From positions 1,736,001-1,800,000 of the forward strand of contig NZ_WWGH01000002.1 in assembly GCF_009865135.1 (NCBI RefSeq): 64,000 nucleotides of DNA, given 5' to 3'. The DNA is from Streptomyces sp. SID8374. Lineage in GTDB: Bacteria; Actinomycetota; Actinomycetes; Streptomycetales; Streptomycetaceae. The notes below the pieces were generated by a model, which did not search any database, was not told the DNA's origin, and worked only from the letters and a program-made list of their open reading frames with translations. Shown in pieces: positions 9,105-18,264 of the stretch. Every line of letters starts with the position of its first letter. Within the stretch, counting starts at the first letter, position 1. The position numbers and the translations under genes were made by a program.

Positions 9105-10850
9105 GTGTCCCAGGACGACCAGTCAGCCGGGGGCCGGGAGGAACTGTCGGTCACGGCCGACCTTCCCCCCGAACCGCTCAGCACCCGGGCCCCGACCACC
9201 GACCGGGTGGTGTTCGGCGTCACGGCGGTCCTCACCCTCGCCTTCGTCATCTGGGGCGCGACCGCCACCTCATCGCTGGAGACGGCGTCCGGCAAGCTGC
9301 TCGAAGGGCTGATCCACAACGGCGGCTGGGCCTTCATGCTCGCCGCGTCGGGCTTCGTGATCTTCGCCCTCTGGCTGGCCATCAGCCGCTACGGGAAGAT
9401 CTGCCTCGGCCAGGAAGGGGAGCCGCCGGAGTTCCGGACCATCTCCTGGGTCGCGATGATGTTCAGCGCCGGTATGGGCATCGGGCTGATGTTCTGGGGC
9501 GTCAGTGAACCCCTGGCCCACTTCCGCACCCCGCCGCCCGGCACCGACCCCGCCGACGCGGCCGAGGCCATGCAGACGGCGATGGCCACCACCCTCTTCC
9601 ACTGGACGCTGCACCCCTGGGCGATCTACGCGGTGGTCGGCCTCGCCATCGCCTACAGCGCCTACCGGATGCGCAGGCGGCAGACGATCAGCGCGGTCTT
9701 CGAGCCGCTGATCGGCAAGCGCCGCGCACGCGGAGGCATCGGACGCGTCATCGACATCCTGGCCATCTTCGCGACGCTCTTCGGCTCGGCGGCCTCCCTG
9801 GGCCTCGGCGCGCTCCAGATCGGCAGCGGGATCCAGGAGCTGGACTGGCTGGAGAAGGCCGGCACCGGCCTCCTGGTCGCCATCATCGCCGTGCTGACGG
9901 TCGGCTTCGTCGCCTCCGCGGTCTCCGGCGTGGAGAAGGGCATCCAGTGGCTCTCCAACATCAACATGGTGCTGGCCCTGCTGCTGGTCGTGTTCGTCTT
10001 CATCGCCGGTCCCACGATCTTCGTCCTCGACCTGGTGCCCACCTCGCTCGGCGCCTACATCAGTGATCTCGGACAGCTCGCCGGCCGCACCGAGGCGACC
10101 GGCGGCGGCGAGGTGGCCGACTGGCTCGGCGGCTGGACGGTCTTCTACTGGGCCTGGTGGATCTCCTGGACGCCCTTCGTCGGCATGTTCATCGCCCGCA
10201 TCAGCCGCGGCCGCACCATCCGCCAGTTCGTCGGCGGCGTCATCCTGGTGCCCAGCACGGTCAGCCTGATCTGGTTCGCCGTCTTCGGCGGCACGGCCAT
10301 GAAGCTGGACGAGGCGGGCAAGCTCACCGGCGCCGACACCCCCGAGGCGCAGCTCTTCGGCGTCCTCCAGGAGTTCCCGATCGCCACCGTGACGAGCATC
10401 CTGGTGATGATCCTCGTCGGCATCTTCTTCGTCTCCGGCGCCGACGCCGCCTCGATCGTCATGGGCACGCTCTCGCAGAAGGGCGTCCTGGAGCCCAGCA
10501 AGTGGGTCGTCATCTTCTGGGGTGTCGTGACCGGGGCCGTGGCCGCGATCATGCTGCTCATCGGTGACGGCAAGGAGAACGCGCTGGAAGGGCTCCAGAA
10601 CCTCACCATCCTGGTCGCCGCGCCCTTCGTCGTCGTCATGATCGGCATGTGCGTGGCCCTGATGCGGGACCTGCGCAGGGACCCGCAGATCGTCCGCCAG
10701 GAGTTCGGCGTGGAGGCGGTCGAGTCCGCGGTGATCGAGGGGCACGCCAAGTACGACGGCGACTTCGAGATCCGGATCGGCCCCGGCACGACCGTCACCA
10801 CGGACGAACGCCACAAGGACACCCCGATCGAGAAGGGCCCCCAGGACTGA
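9105..10850 (+). CDS. BCCT-family betaine/choline/carnitine transporter
   Basis: A 581-residue, 12-helix secondary transporter for quaternary ammonium compounds. The family signatures are clear: the glycine-rich stretch AGMGIGLMFWGVSEP in helix 3, WTLHPWAIYAVVGLAIAY, and the helix-8 signature WWISWTPFVGMFIARISRGR. The cytoplasmic tail is about 70 residues and acidic. GTG 9105 is preferred over GTG 9096 because GAAAGG at 9091-9096 is then 8 nt away. Probable role: osmoprotectant uptake coupled to Na+ or H+. The substrate cannot be fixed from sequence alone. It is convergent, 34 bp away, with an FAD oxidase gene. Confidence 0.93.
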   Translation: MSQDDQSAGGREELSVTADLPPEPLSTRAPTTDRVVFGVTAVLTLAFVIWGATATSSLETASGKLLEGLIHNGGWAFMLAASGFVIFALWLAISRYGKICLGQEGEPPEFRTISWVAMMFSAGMGIGLMFWGVSEPLAHFRTPPPGTDPADAAEAMQTAMATTLFHWTLHPWAIYAVVGLAIAYSAYRMRRRQTISAVFEPLIGKRRARGGIGRVIDILAIFATLFGSAASLGLGALQIGSGIQELDWLEKAGTGLLVAIIAVLTVGFVASAVSGVEKGIQWLSNINMVLALLLVVFVFIAGPTIFVLDLVPTSLGAYISDLGQLAGRTEATGGGEVADWLGGWTVFYWAWWISWTPFVGMFIARISRGRTIRQFVGGVILVPSTVSLIWFAVFGGTAMKLDEAGKLTGADTPEAQLFGVLQEFPIATVTSILVMILVGIFFVSGADAASIVMGTLSQKGVLEPSKWVVIFWGVVTGAVAAIMLLIGDGKENALEGLQNLTILVAAPFVVVMIGMCVALMRDLRRDPQIVRQEFGVEAVESAVIEGHAKYDGDFEIRIGPGTTVTTDERHKDTPIEKGPQD

Positions 10851-10884
10851 CCCCCGGGGACCCCTGCGCACATACGGCGGCGGC

Positions 10885-11817
10885 TCAGCCCACCAGGGCG
10901 GCCGCCGCCCGTGCGCAGCCCCAGGCCACGGTCACGCCCGCACCCCCGTGCCCGTAGTTGTGGACCAGCAGACCGCCGCCCGGCAAGGCCTCCGCCTCGA
11001 TCCGCACCCCGGCCTCCCGCGCCGGCCGCAGCCCCACCCGGTGCCCCAGCACCCGGGCGCCCGCGATCTCCGGCCGGACCCGCGCACACCGCGCCACGAT
11101 CTCCCGGGCCGTCCCCGGATCGGGCTCCCGCCGCTCGTCGTCCGCCTCGGCCGTGCCGCCCAGCACCAGACCGGCCGGCTGCGGGAAGAAGTACGTCGTC
11201 GCGGCGGACGCCGGATCGGCCTCGGTGAACCACTCCGCGATCCCCGGGTTCTCCACCACGACCAGCTGCCCCCGCACAGCCCGCACCCCCGCGTCCGGCA
11301 CCAGCTCGCGCGCCCCCAGCCCCGTGCAGTTCACCACCACCGGGGCCGACGCCGCGGCCTCCTCGAACCCGGACACCGCCCGCCGCTCCACCGCGCCGCC
11401 CGCCGCCACCAGCCGCCCCTCCAGCCAGGCCAGGTGGACCGGCATGTCCAGCAGCGGCAGCACCACCCGCAGCCCCTCGGCCACCTCCACGGCACCCTTC
11501 AGCTCCGCCGCCCACGGCCCCAGCGCCGCGAACCGCTCACCGCCGTGCACCCCCGCCACCAGCCGTACGCCGGTGCCACCGGGCCCGGCCGCCAGCTCCT
11601 CGTACACCGCCAGTGTCTCCAGCGACCAGGCGCCGACCCGCTCCGCCGGTTCGATCCGGTACGGCCACCACAGCGCGCCCGCCACCGCCGAGGTCGTCGC
11701 CCCGGCCGGATCGCGCGACCAGACCCGCACCCGCAGCCCGCGCTCCGCCAGCGTCACGGCGGTGGTCAGGCCGATGACCCCACCGCCCACCACGATCACA
11801 TCCGCCACCACGGTCAC
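10885..11817 (-). CDS. FAD-dependent oxidoreductase, D-amino-acid oxidase type
   Basis: A 310-residue DAO-fold flavoprotein. The N-terminal ADP-binding motif is VIVVGGGVIGLTTAVTLAERG, the second FAD contact is in TTSAVAGALWWPY, and the C-terminal HNYGHGGAGVTVAWG is the flavin-binding signature of D-amino-acid oxidases and glycine-oxidase-like enzymes. VVNCTGLGARELV also matches. It would oxidise a D-amino acid to the 2-oxo acid, ammonia and hydrogen peroxide; D-aspartate oxidase is an alternative. The start is GTG 11817 with GAGGGG upstream; a second GTG two codons on is possible. Confidence 0.88.
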   Translation of the reverse strand: MTVVADVIVVGGGVIGLTTAVTLAERGLRVRVWSRDPAGATTSAVAGALWWPYRIEPAERVGAWSLETLAVYEELAAGPGGTGVRLVAGVHGGERFAALGPWAAELKGAVEVAEGLRVVLPLLDMPVHLAWLEGRLVAAGGAVERRAVSGFEEAAASAPVVVNCTGLGARELVPDAGVRAVRGQLVVVENPGIAEWFTEADPASAATTYFFPQPAGLVLGGTAEADDERREPDPGTAREIVARCARVRPEIAGARVLGHRVGLRPAREAGVRIEAEALPGGGLLVHNYGHGGAGVTVAWGCARAAAALVG

Positions 11818-11949
11818 TCCCGTCCCCTCGGCACACGCGCGGCCCGATCCACGCCCGTCGCTGGACGGACGCTAACGGACCCCGGAAGCCAGCGACCAGG
11901 GGCGCGGGGCGAAGGGCACGGAGCACCGGCGACTAGGATCGGCACCCTG

Positions 11950-13587
11950 ATGACTGCCACCCTCGTCGCCAAGGACCTCGCCGCCGGACACGGCGACCGC
12001 ACACTCTTCGCCGGACTCGACCTCGTCGTCGCCCCCGGAGACGTGATCGGTCTCGTCGGAGTCAACGGCGCCGGTAAATCGTCCCTGCTCCGCCTGCTCG
12101 CCGGACTCGACCGCCCGGAGGAGGGCGAGCTGCGGCTCTCCCCGCCCACCGCCACCGTCGGCCACCTCCCGCAGGAGCCCGAGCGGCGCGAGGGCGAGAC
12201 CGTGGCCGCGTTCCTGGCCCGCCGCACCGGCGTGGCCGACGCCCAGCGCGCCATGGACGAGGCGACGGAGGCCCTGGTCGCCGGGGCCCCGGGCGCGGAC
12301 GACGCGTACTCCGAGACCCTGGAGCGGTGGCTCGCCCTCGGCGGTGCCGACCTGGAGGAGCGGGCCGCGCAGGTCGCGGCCGAGCTGGGCCTCACCGTGA
12401 GCCTGGACCTGCCCATGACCGCCCTCTCAGGCGGCCAGGCGGCACGCGCCGGGCTCGCCTCCCTCCTCCTCTCCCGCTACGACGTCTTCCTGCTGGACGA
12501 GCCCACCAACGACCTCGACCTCGACGGCCTGGAGCGCCTGGAGCGCTTCGTGGCGGGGCTGCGGGCCGGGACCGTCGTCATCAGCCACGACCGCGAGTTC
12601 CTGATGCGCACGGTCACCAAGGTGCTCGAACTCGACCTGGCCCAGCAGCAGATCAACCTCTACGGCGGTGGCTACGCGGCCTATCTGGAGGAGCGCGAGA
12701 CCGCCCGTCGGCACGCCCGCGAGGGGTACGAGGAGTACGCCGACAAGAAGGCCGCCCTCGAAGCGCGCGGCCATATGCAGCGCTCCTGGATGGACAAGGG
12801 CGTCAAGAACGCCCGCCGCAAGGCCACCGACGGCGACAAGCTCGGCCGCAACGCCCGCAGCGAGGCCAGCGAGAAGCAGGCGGCGAAGGCGCGGCAGACC
12901 CAGCGCATGATCGAACGCCTCGACACCGTCGAGGAGCCGCGCAAGGAGTGGGAGCTGCGGATGGAGATCGCCACCGCCCCGCGCTCCGGCTCGGTCGTCG
13001 CGACCCTGCGCGAGGCCCAAGTGGTGCGCGGCGACTTCTCGTTCGGCCCCGCCTCGCTCCAGATCGACTGGGCCGACCGGGTCGCCATCACCGGAGCCAA
13101 CGGCGCGGGCAAGTCCACCCTGCTCGCGGCCCTGTTGGAGCGGCTCCCGCTGGACTCCGGCCAGGCCGCGCTCGGTTCGGGCGTCGTGGTCGGCGAGGTC
13201 GACCAGGCCCGCAGGCTCTTCCTCGGCTCCCAGTCGCTGCTGGAGGCGTTCTGCGCCGCCGTCCCCGACACGGAACCGGCCGAAGTCCGCACACTGCTCG
13301 CCAAGTTCGGCCTGCGCGCCGACCATGTGATGCGCCCCGCCACCAGCCTCTCCCCGGGCGAACGCACCCGCGCCGCCCTCGCCCTGCTCCAGGGCCGGGG
13401 CGTCAACCTCCTGGTCCTCGACGAGCCGACGAACCACCTGGACCTGCCCGCCATCGAACAGCTGGAAGCGGCCCTGGAGAGCTACACGGGCACCCTGCTG
13501 CTGGTCACCCACGACCGGCGGATGCTGGAGGCGGTGCGCACCACGCGCCGTATCGAAGTGGCGGACGGCCAGGTCAAGGAAGTCTGA
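11950..13587 (+). CDS. ABC-F family ATPase (ribosome-associated)
   Basis: A 545-residue protein with two ABC domains and no membrane domain. Domain 1 has Walker A GVNGAGKSS, signature LSGGQ and Walker B VFLLDEPTND; domain 2 has GANGAGKST, LSPGE and LVLDEPTNH. A charged, lysine/arginine-rich linker of about 90 residues separates them, as in ABC-F factors that enter the ribosomal E site. The family includes EttA-like translation factors and antibiotic-protection proteins such as Vga and OleB. Which it is cannot be told here, since no biosynthetic cluster is adjacent. ATG 11950 follows a weak TAGGAT site. Divergent from the FAD oxidase gene. Confidence 0.9.
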   Translation: MTATLVAKDLAAGHGDRTLFAGLDLVVAPGDVIGLVGVNGAGKSSLLRLLAGLDRPEEGELRLSPPTATVGHLPQEPERREGETVAAFLARRTGVADAQRAMDEATEALVAGAPGADDAYSETLERWLALGGADLEERAAQVAAELGLTVSLDLPMTALSGGQAARAGLASLLLSRYDVFLLDEPTNDLDLDGLERLERFVAGLRAGTVVISHDREFLMRTVTKVLELDLAQQQINLYGGGYAAYLEERETARRHAREGYEEYADKKAALEARGHMQRSWMDKGVKNARRKATDGDKLGRNARSEASEKQAAKARQTQRMIERLDTVEEPRKEWELRMEIATAPRSGSVVATLREAQVVRGDFSFGPASLQIDWADRVAITGANGAGKSTLLAALLERLPLDSGQAALGSGVVVGEVDQARRLFLGSQSLLEAFCAAVPDTEPAEVRTLLAKFGLRADHVMRPATSLSPGERTRAALALLQGRGVNLLVLDEPTNHLDLPAIEQLEAALESYTGTLLLVTHDRRMLEAVRTTRRIEVADGQVKEV

Positions 13588-13603
13588 GCGGAGTTACGGG
13601 AAG

Positions 13604-13634
13604 GGGGGCGGGCCGCACACGGCGACCCGCCCCC
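13604..13634. terminator. Hairpin terminator between ABC-F and tex
   Basis: A 9-bp perfect stem (13604-13612 and 13626-13634) with a 13-nt loop, followed by AGTCTTTCC. It lies between convergent genes, 16 bp after the ABC-F stop and 13 bp from the tex stop. Confidence 0.7.
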
Positions 13635-13646
13635 AGTCTTTCCGGG

Positions 13647-16088
13647 TCAGCGCCCCCGGCCGCCACCCTGCTTCGGATCGGTCAGCCCGGCCCGCCGCAG
13701 CGCGTCGGCCATCGCGCTGTTCGCCGGGGCTGGAGCGCCCTGCCCCTGCCGGGAACCGCCACCGCCACCGCGCCGGTCCCGGCCGCCGCCCTGCCCGCCC
13801 TGCCCGCCCTGCCCGCCACCGGACCCCTGGCCGCCGCCCTGGCCCTGCCGCTGCCTCGGCGGACGGGCGCCGCCCCGCTCACCACGGCCCTGCCCGCCGC
13901 CCGCGCCCGGCTCGTCGTCCAGCCGCAGCGTCAGCGAGATCCGCTTGCGCTGCGCGTCGACGTCCATGACCTTGACCTTCACGATGTCCCCGGGCTTCAC
14001 GACATCGCGCGGGTCCTTCACGAACGTCTTCGACAGCGCCGACACATGCACCAGACCGTCCTGGTGGACGCCGATGTCGACGAACGCGCCGAACGCCGCC
14101 ACATTCGTCACGACGCCCTCCAGCACCATGCCGGGCTCCAGGTCGCCGAGCTTCTCGACGCCCTCCTTGAAGGTCGCCGTGCGGAACGCGGGACGCGGGT
14201 CGCGCCCCGGCTTCTCCAGCTCCTTCAGGATGTCCGTGACGGTCGGCAGACCGAACATGTCGTCCACGAAGTCCGCCGCGCGCAGCGACCGCAGCGCCTC
14301 CGCGTTGCCGATCAGCGAGGCGACCTCCCCGCCCGCCGCCTTGCTCATCCGCCGCACCACCGGGTACGCCTCCGGGTGCACGCTGGAGCCGTCCAGCGGA
14401 TCGTCGCCGCCCCGGATCCGCAGGAATCCCGCGCACTGCTCGTACGCCTTCGGGCCGAGACGCGCCACGTCCTTGAGCGCCTTGCGGGAGCGGAAGGGTC
14501 CGTTGGTGTCGCGGTGCGCCACGATGTTCTCGGCGAGCCCCGAGCTGATCCCCGAGACCCGTGAAAGCAGCGGTGCGGATGCGGTGTTGACGTCCACGCC
14601 GACGCCGTTCACACAGTCCTCGACGACCGCGTCCAGCGAACGCGACAGCTTCACCTCGGACAGGTCGTGCTGGTACTGGCCGACGCCGATCGACTTCGGG
14701 TCGATCTTCACCAGCTCGGCCAGCGGGTCCTGGAGCCGCCGTGCGATCGAGACGGCGCCGCGCAACGACACGTCCATGTCGGGGAGTTCCTGCGAGGCGA
14801 AGGCGGAGGCGGAGTACACCGAGGCGCCCGCCTCCGAGACCATCACCTTGGTGAGCTTCAACTCCGGGTGCTTGTCGATCAGTTCACCGGCGAGCTTGTC
14901 CGTCTCGCGGGAGGCGGTGCCGTTGCCGATCGCGATCAGGTCGACCGCGTGCTCCTTCGCCAGGTGCGCCAGCTTGGCCAGCGCTTGGTCCCACTTGTTG
15001 GCGGGCACATGCGGGTGGATCACATCGGTGGCCACCACCTTGCCGGTCGCGTCGACGACCGCGACCTTCACCCCCGTACGGAAACCGGGGTCCAGGCCCA
15101 GCGTGGCGCGCGTCCCGGCCGGGGCGGCGAGCAGCAAGTCGCGCAGGTTCGAGGCGAAGACCCGTACCGCCTCGTCCTCCGCCGCCGTGCGCAGCCGCAG
15201 CCGCAGATCGATGCCCAGGTGCACCTGGATCCGGGTCCGCCACGCCCAACGCACCGTGTCGAGAAGCCACTTGTCGCCCGGGCGGCCCCGGTCGGCGATC
15301 CCGAAACGGCGGGCGACCATGTTCTCGTACGTGGAGGGGCCCGGCTTCTCGGCGGCCTCGGGCTCCTCCGGCTCCAGGACCAGGTCGAGTACGTTCTCCT
15401 TCTCGCCCCGCAGCATCGCCAGCACCCGGTGCGAGGGCAGCGCGGTGAACGGCTCCGCGAAGTCGAAGTAGTCGGCGAACTTGGCGCCCGCCTCCTCCTG
15501 GCCCTCCCGCACCTTCGCCGCCAGCCGCCCCCGGCTCCACATGCGCTCGCGCAGCTCACCGGTCAGGTCGGCGTCCTCGGAGAACCGCTCGGTGAGGATG
15601 GAGCGCGCGCCCTCCAGGGCCGCCGCCGCGTCCGCCACGCCCTTGTCGCCGTCCACGAACGCGGCAGCGGCGGCGAGCGGATCGGCCGACGGGTCGGCGA
15701 GCAGGCCGTCCGCCAGCGGTTCGAGCCCCGCCTCCCGGGCGATCTGCGCCTTCGTCCGCCGCTTCGGCTTGAACGGCAGGTAGATGTCCTCCAGGCGCGC
15801 CTTGGTCTCGGCACCCCGGATCGCGGCCTCCAGCGCGGCGTCCAGCTTGCCCTGTTCGCGGACGGAGTCGAGGATCGACGTCCGCCGCTCCTCCAGCTCC
15901 CGCAGATAGCGCAGCCGCTCCTCCAGCGTGCGCAGCTGCGCGTCGTCGAGCGATTCGGTCGCCTCCTTGCGGTAGCGCGCGATGAACGGCACGGTGGACC
16001 CGCCGTCGAGCAACTCGACGGCCGCCCTGACCTGTCGCTCACGTACGCCGAGCTCCTCGGCGATCCTGCCTTCGATGGACGTCGTCAC
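13647..16088 (-). CDS. tex: Tex-family RNA-binding transcriptional accessory protein
   Basis: An 813-residue Tex protein. The order is an N-terminal Tex helical domain with PFIARYRKE, a YqgF-like RNase H fold (LGLDPGFRTGVKVAVVDATG), helix-hairpin-helix motifs (GVDVNTASAPLLSRVSGIS and the following SRKALKDVARLGPKAYEQ), then an S1 RNA-binding domain starting about residue 650 (LEPGMVLEGVVTNVAAFGAF). The last 85 residues form a Gly/Arg/Gln-rich low-complexity tail of RG and GGQ repeats, which should add nonspecific RNA binding. The family affects transcription and ribosome-linked processes. The start is GTG 16088. A tandem repeat lies 66-85 bp upstream. Confidence 0.95.
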   Translation of the reverse strand: MTTSIEGRIAEELGVRERQVRAAVELLDGGSTVPFIARYRKEATESLDDAQLRTLEERLRYLRELEERRTSILDSVREQGKLDAALEAAIRGAETKARLEDIYLPFKPKRRTKAQIAREAGLEPLADGLLADPSADPLAAAAAFVDGDKGVADAAAALEGARSILTERFSEDADLTGELRERMWSRGRLAAKVREGQEEAGAKFADYFDFAEPFTALPSHRVLAMLRGEKENVLDLVLEPEEPEAAEKPGPSTYENMVARRFGIADRGRPGDKWLLDTVRWAWRTRIQVHLGIDLRLRLRTAAEDEAVRVFASNLRDLLLAAPAGTRATLGLDPGFRTGVKVAVVDATGKVVATDVIHPHVPANKWDQALAKLAHLAKEHAVDLIAIGNGTASRETDKLAGELIDKHPELKLTKVMVSEAGASVYSASAFASQELPDMDVSLRGAVSIARRLQDPLAELVKIDPKSIGVGQYQHDLSEVKLSRSLDAVVEDCVNGVGVDVNTASAPLLSRVSGISSGLAENIVAHRDTNGPFRSRKALKDVARLGPKAYEQCAGFLRIRGGDDPLDGSSVHPEAYPVVRRMSKAAGGEVASLIGNAEALRSLRAADFVDDMFGLPTVTDILKELEKPGRDPRPAFRTATFKEGVEKLGDLEPGMVLEGVVTNVAAFGAFVDIGVHQDGLVHVSALSKTFVKDPRDVVKPGDIVKVKVMDVDAQRKRISLTLRLDDEPGAGGGQGRGERGGARPPRQRQGQGGGQGSGGGQGGQGGQGGGRDRRGGGGGSRQGQGAPAPANSAMADALRRAGLTDPKQGGGRGR

Positions 16089-16153
16089 GGTTTTCCCGAC
16101 TCGCCTTCTCGTACTGGCTGTGCTGGCCGTGCTCGCGGTGCGATGAGCACGTT

Positions 16154-16173
16154 CTTACCTAGGCTTACCTAGG
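16154..16173. repeat. Tandem repeat of CTTACCTAGG upstream of tex
   Basis: Two exact, adjacent copies of CTTACCTAGG (16154-16163, 16164-16173), each containing the palindrome CCTAGG. The right part, AGGCTTACCTA, matches one half of the DmdR/IdeR iron-box consensus, but the other half does not. It lies in the promoter region of tex. An operator role is only a possibility. Confidence 0.45.
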
Positions 16174-16220
16174 CCTGCATTCTGCCGGGTGGCCGGGGCC
16201 GATGTCGCGCGACCTCGGCG

Positions 16221-16266
16221 AACACGCCCGGAGCCCCCGCCACCGCGTGCGAGGGCTCCGGGTGTT
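16221..16266 (-). terminator. Hairpin terminator after the SCO6745-family gene
   Basis: A 10-bp perfect stem (16227-16236 and 16253-16262), extended by four more pairs across a 2-nt bulge, lies 10 bp beyond the stop of the leftward gene. It would separate that gene from tex. Confidence 0.65.
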
Positions 16267-16275
16267 GCAGCAGGG

Positions 16276-17142
16276 TCAGCGCCCGGTCGCCTCGGCCGGG
16301 AAAGCGCCGTTCGAGGCCGCCGTGAACAGGAAGCCGCGGCCCAGCTCGGTGAGCCGCTCCACGCCTTCCGCGCCCAGGTGTTCGTACGGGGCCCGGTCCA
16401 TCCGGTCCGTCGCCTCCTCCACCTCCGCGCGCAGCGCCGTCCCCGCGTCGGTCAGCGCCAGCTCCTCGCCCGACTCCAGCAGCCCGCGCTCCCGCAGTCG
16501 GCCGGACGCCGCCTCCCAGTCGGTGCGGCGCCAGCCCCGGGAGGACAGGAGCCAGCGGATCGCCATGCCCTTGCCCGTGGCGGTGTGGCTGACGAGCGAC
16601 TCCACCGGGTCCAGACCGGCGGCGAGCAGCGCCGCGAGGTGGGCGTCGCCACGGTGCTCGCGCAGCAGGGTCGCGGCGTGCCAGAACGCCAGGTGCGGCT
16701 CGTCGGGCACGGGCAGCTCCGCGTGCGCCGCGTACAGCGGGCGGGCGTGCGGGGTGCAGGCCTCGGTGGCGCGCAGCGCGAGCCGGGCCGCCTCCGCCAT
16801 CTCGTCCGAGGCGATGATCTCCTCACCGAGCAGCCGCCGCAGCGTCGCGTCCGCCGCCCGCAGCCGTGCCCCGAGCACCTGCTCGGGCGAGGCCACGGAC
16901 CAGACGGCGGGCACATGCTGGGCCACCAGGGCGGGGTTGAAGTTGTAGAAGGTCGCGGTGACGGTGCCCGCCCCCACGGCCCCGAACGCGGCGGCCCGGG
17001 TGGCGAAGTAGACGGCGCTCGGGTCCTCGACGCCGAGCTTGCCCAGCTCGGCGCCCAGGTCGGGGGAGAAGAAGAGGCACGAGTGCAGCGGGTTGACGGC
17101 GTTGTGGCAGCGGCGTTCCGCGCGGGCCGGAAGAGAACTCAT
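16276..17142 (-). CDS. SCO6745-family protein, winged-helix-like
   Basis: A 288-residue protein that I recognise as the actinobacterial SCO6745 family. Marker segments are CHNAVNPLHSCLFFSPDLG at the N-terminus, then VYFATRAAAFGAVG and TFYNFNPALV, and a C-terminal winged-helix-like part (WLLSSRGWRRTDWEAASGRL, LTDAGTALRAEVEEATD). The first half is helical and may bind a small ligand; the second resembles MarR-like DNA-binding domains. The function is unknown, but a DNA-binding regulator is plausible. ATG 17142 is the start. It is divergent (133 bp) from an AraC-type gene. Confidence 0.82.
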   Translation of the reverse strand: MSSLPARAERRCHNAVNPLHSCLFFSPDLGAELGKLGVEDPSAVYFATRAAAFGAVGAGTVTATFYNFNPALVAQHVPAVWSVASPEQVLGARLRAADATLRRLLGEEIIASDEMAEAARLALRATEACTPHARPLYAAHAELPVPDEPHLAFWHAATLLREHRGDAHLAALLAAGLDPVESLVSHTATGKGMAIRWLLSSRGWRRTDWEAASGRLRERGLLESGEELALTDAGTALRAEVEEATDRMDRAPYEHLGAEGVERLTELGRGFLFTAASNGAFPAEATGR

Positions 17143-17275
17143 ACCCGCACGTTACCGACTGGTCGGTACGGCGGGAACCCTGGGGAGGGCCCAGGCGCGG
17201 GGAACGGCGCGATGGCAGAAAAGGTGGGGTATTCGTCGTTGTGGCCATCACCGCCCGCCGCCCAGGATGGCAGGT

Positions 17276-18238
17276 GTGATCCAGCGAACCGTGCTCGTCG
17301 TCCTCTTCGACGGCGTCCAGAGCCTCGACGCGACCGGCCCGATGGAGGTCTTCGCCGGGGCCTCCCGGGCGCCGGGCGCCTCCTACGACCTGCGGACCGC
17401 CTCCCTCGACGGCGGCCCCGTCCGGGCCACCAGCGGGCTGACCCTGATGCCCGACAGCAGCCTGGCGGAGGCACCCGTACCGCACACCCTGCTGGTCCCC
17501 GGCGGCTACGGCACCCGCTCCTCCCACCCGGAGCTGACGGCCTGGCTGCGGGCCCACGCGCCACGGGCCGAGCGGCTGGTCTCCGTATGCACCGGGGCCC
17601 TGCTGCTGGCCGAGGCGGGCCTCCTGGACGGCCACCGGGTAACCACCCACTGGAACTACTGCGAGCAGCTCGCCCGCGACTTCCCCGACGTCCACGTCGA
17701 CCCCGACCCGATCTTCGTACGGGACGGGAAGCTGGCCACCTCGGCGGGCGTCACCGCAGGCATCGACCTGGCCCTCGCGCTCGTCGAGGAGGACCACGGG
17801 CGGGACCTCGCGCTGACCGTCGCCCGCCACCTCGTGGTCTTCCTGCGCCGCCCCGGCAACCAGGCCCAGTTCAGCGCGCAGCTCAGCGCCCAGACCGCAC
17901 AGCGCGAACCACTGCGCGAGGTCCAGCACTGGATCACCCAGCACCCGGACGCCGACCTCGCCGTGGACTCCCTCGCGGCCCGCGCCCGGCTCTCGCCCCG
18001 GCACTTCGCCCGCGCGTTCCGGGCGGAGACGGGGACGACCCCGGGGCGGTACGTCGACCGCGTACGCCTGGAGCACGCCCGCAGGCTCCTGGAGGACACC
18101 TCCGAGCCGGTCGAACGGATCGCCCGCGCCAGCGGCTACGGCACGCCCGAAGCCATGCGCCGCGCCTTCGTGAAGGCACTCGCCACGGCACCCGCCGAGT
18201 ACCGCCGCCGCTTCCGTACGCCGATGTCCACCACCTGA
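17276..18238 (+). CDS. GlxA-type AraC regulator with DJ-1/PfpI domain
   Basis: About 320 residues. The N-terminal half is a class-I glutamine-amidotransferase-like domain (VLVVLFDGVQSLDATGPMEV, with VCTGALLLAEAGLLDG around the nucleophile-elbow cysteine). The C-terminal half is an AraC/XylS DNA-binding domain with two helix-turn-helix units (DSLAARARLSPRHFARAF and PVERIARASGYGTPEAMRRA). Such proteins sense amino-acid-derived or quaternary amine ligands and act as activators. GTG 17276 has AGGA at a good distance; ATG 17267 in the same frame is an alternative. It is followed 26 bp later by a second PfpI-domain gene, probably its target. Confidence 0.9.
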   Translation: MIQRTVLVVLFDGVQSLDATGPMEVFAGASRAPGASYDLRTASLDGGPVRATSGLTLMPDSSLAEAPVPHTLLVPGGYGTRSSHPELTAWLRAHAPRAERLVSVCTGALLLAEAGLLDGHRVTTHWNYCEQLARDFPDVHVDPDPIFVRDGKLATSAGVTAGIDLALALVEEDHGRDLALTVARHLVVFLRRPGNQAQFSAQLSAQTAQREPLREVQHWITQHPDADLAVDSLAARARLSPRHFARAFRAETGTTPGRYVDRVRLEHARRLLEDTSEPVERIARASGYGTPEAMRRAFVKALATAPAEYRRRFRTPMSTT

Positions 18239-18264
18239 CCCGCCCGTCCACCGAAAGGCAGACC

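Noticed and set aside
13720-13880. Repetitive GC-rich stretch considered as a CRISPR or tandem repeat array
   Set aside because: It is the Gly/Arg/Gln-rich coding tail of Tex. Repeats are codon-level and irregular, without spacers.
16150-16180. A full DmdR/IdeR iron box upstream of tex
   Set aside because: Only the right half fits the consensus; the left half has two or fewer matches, so it is reported as a tandem repeat instead.
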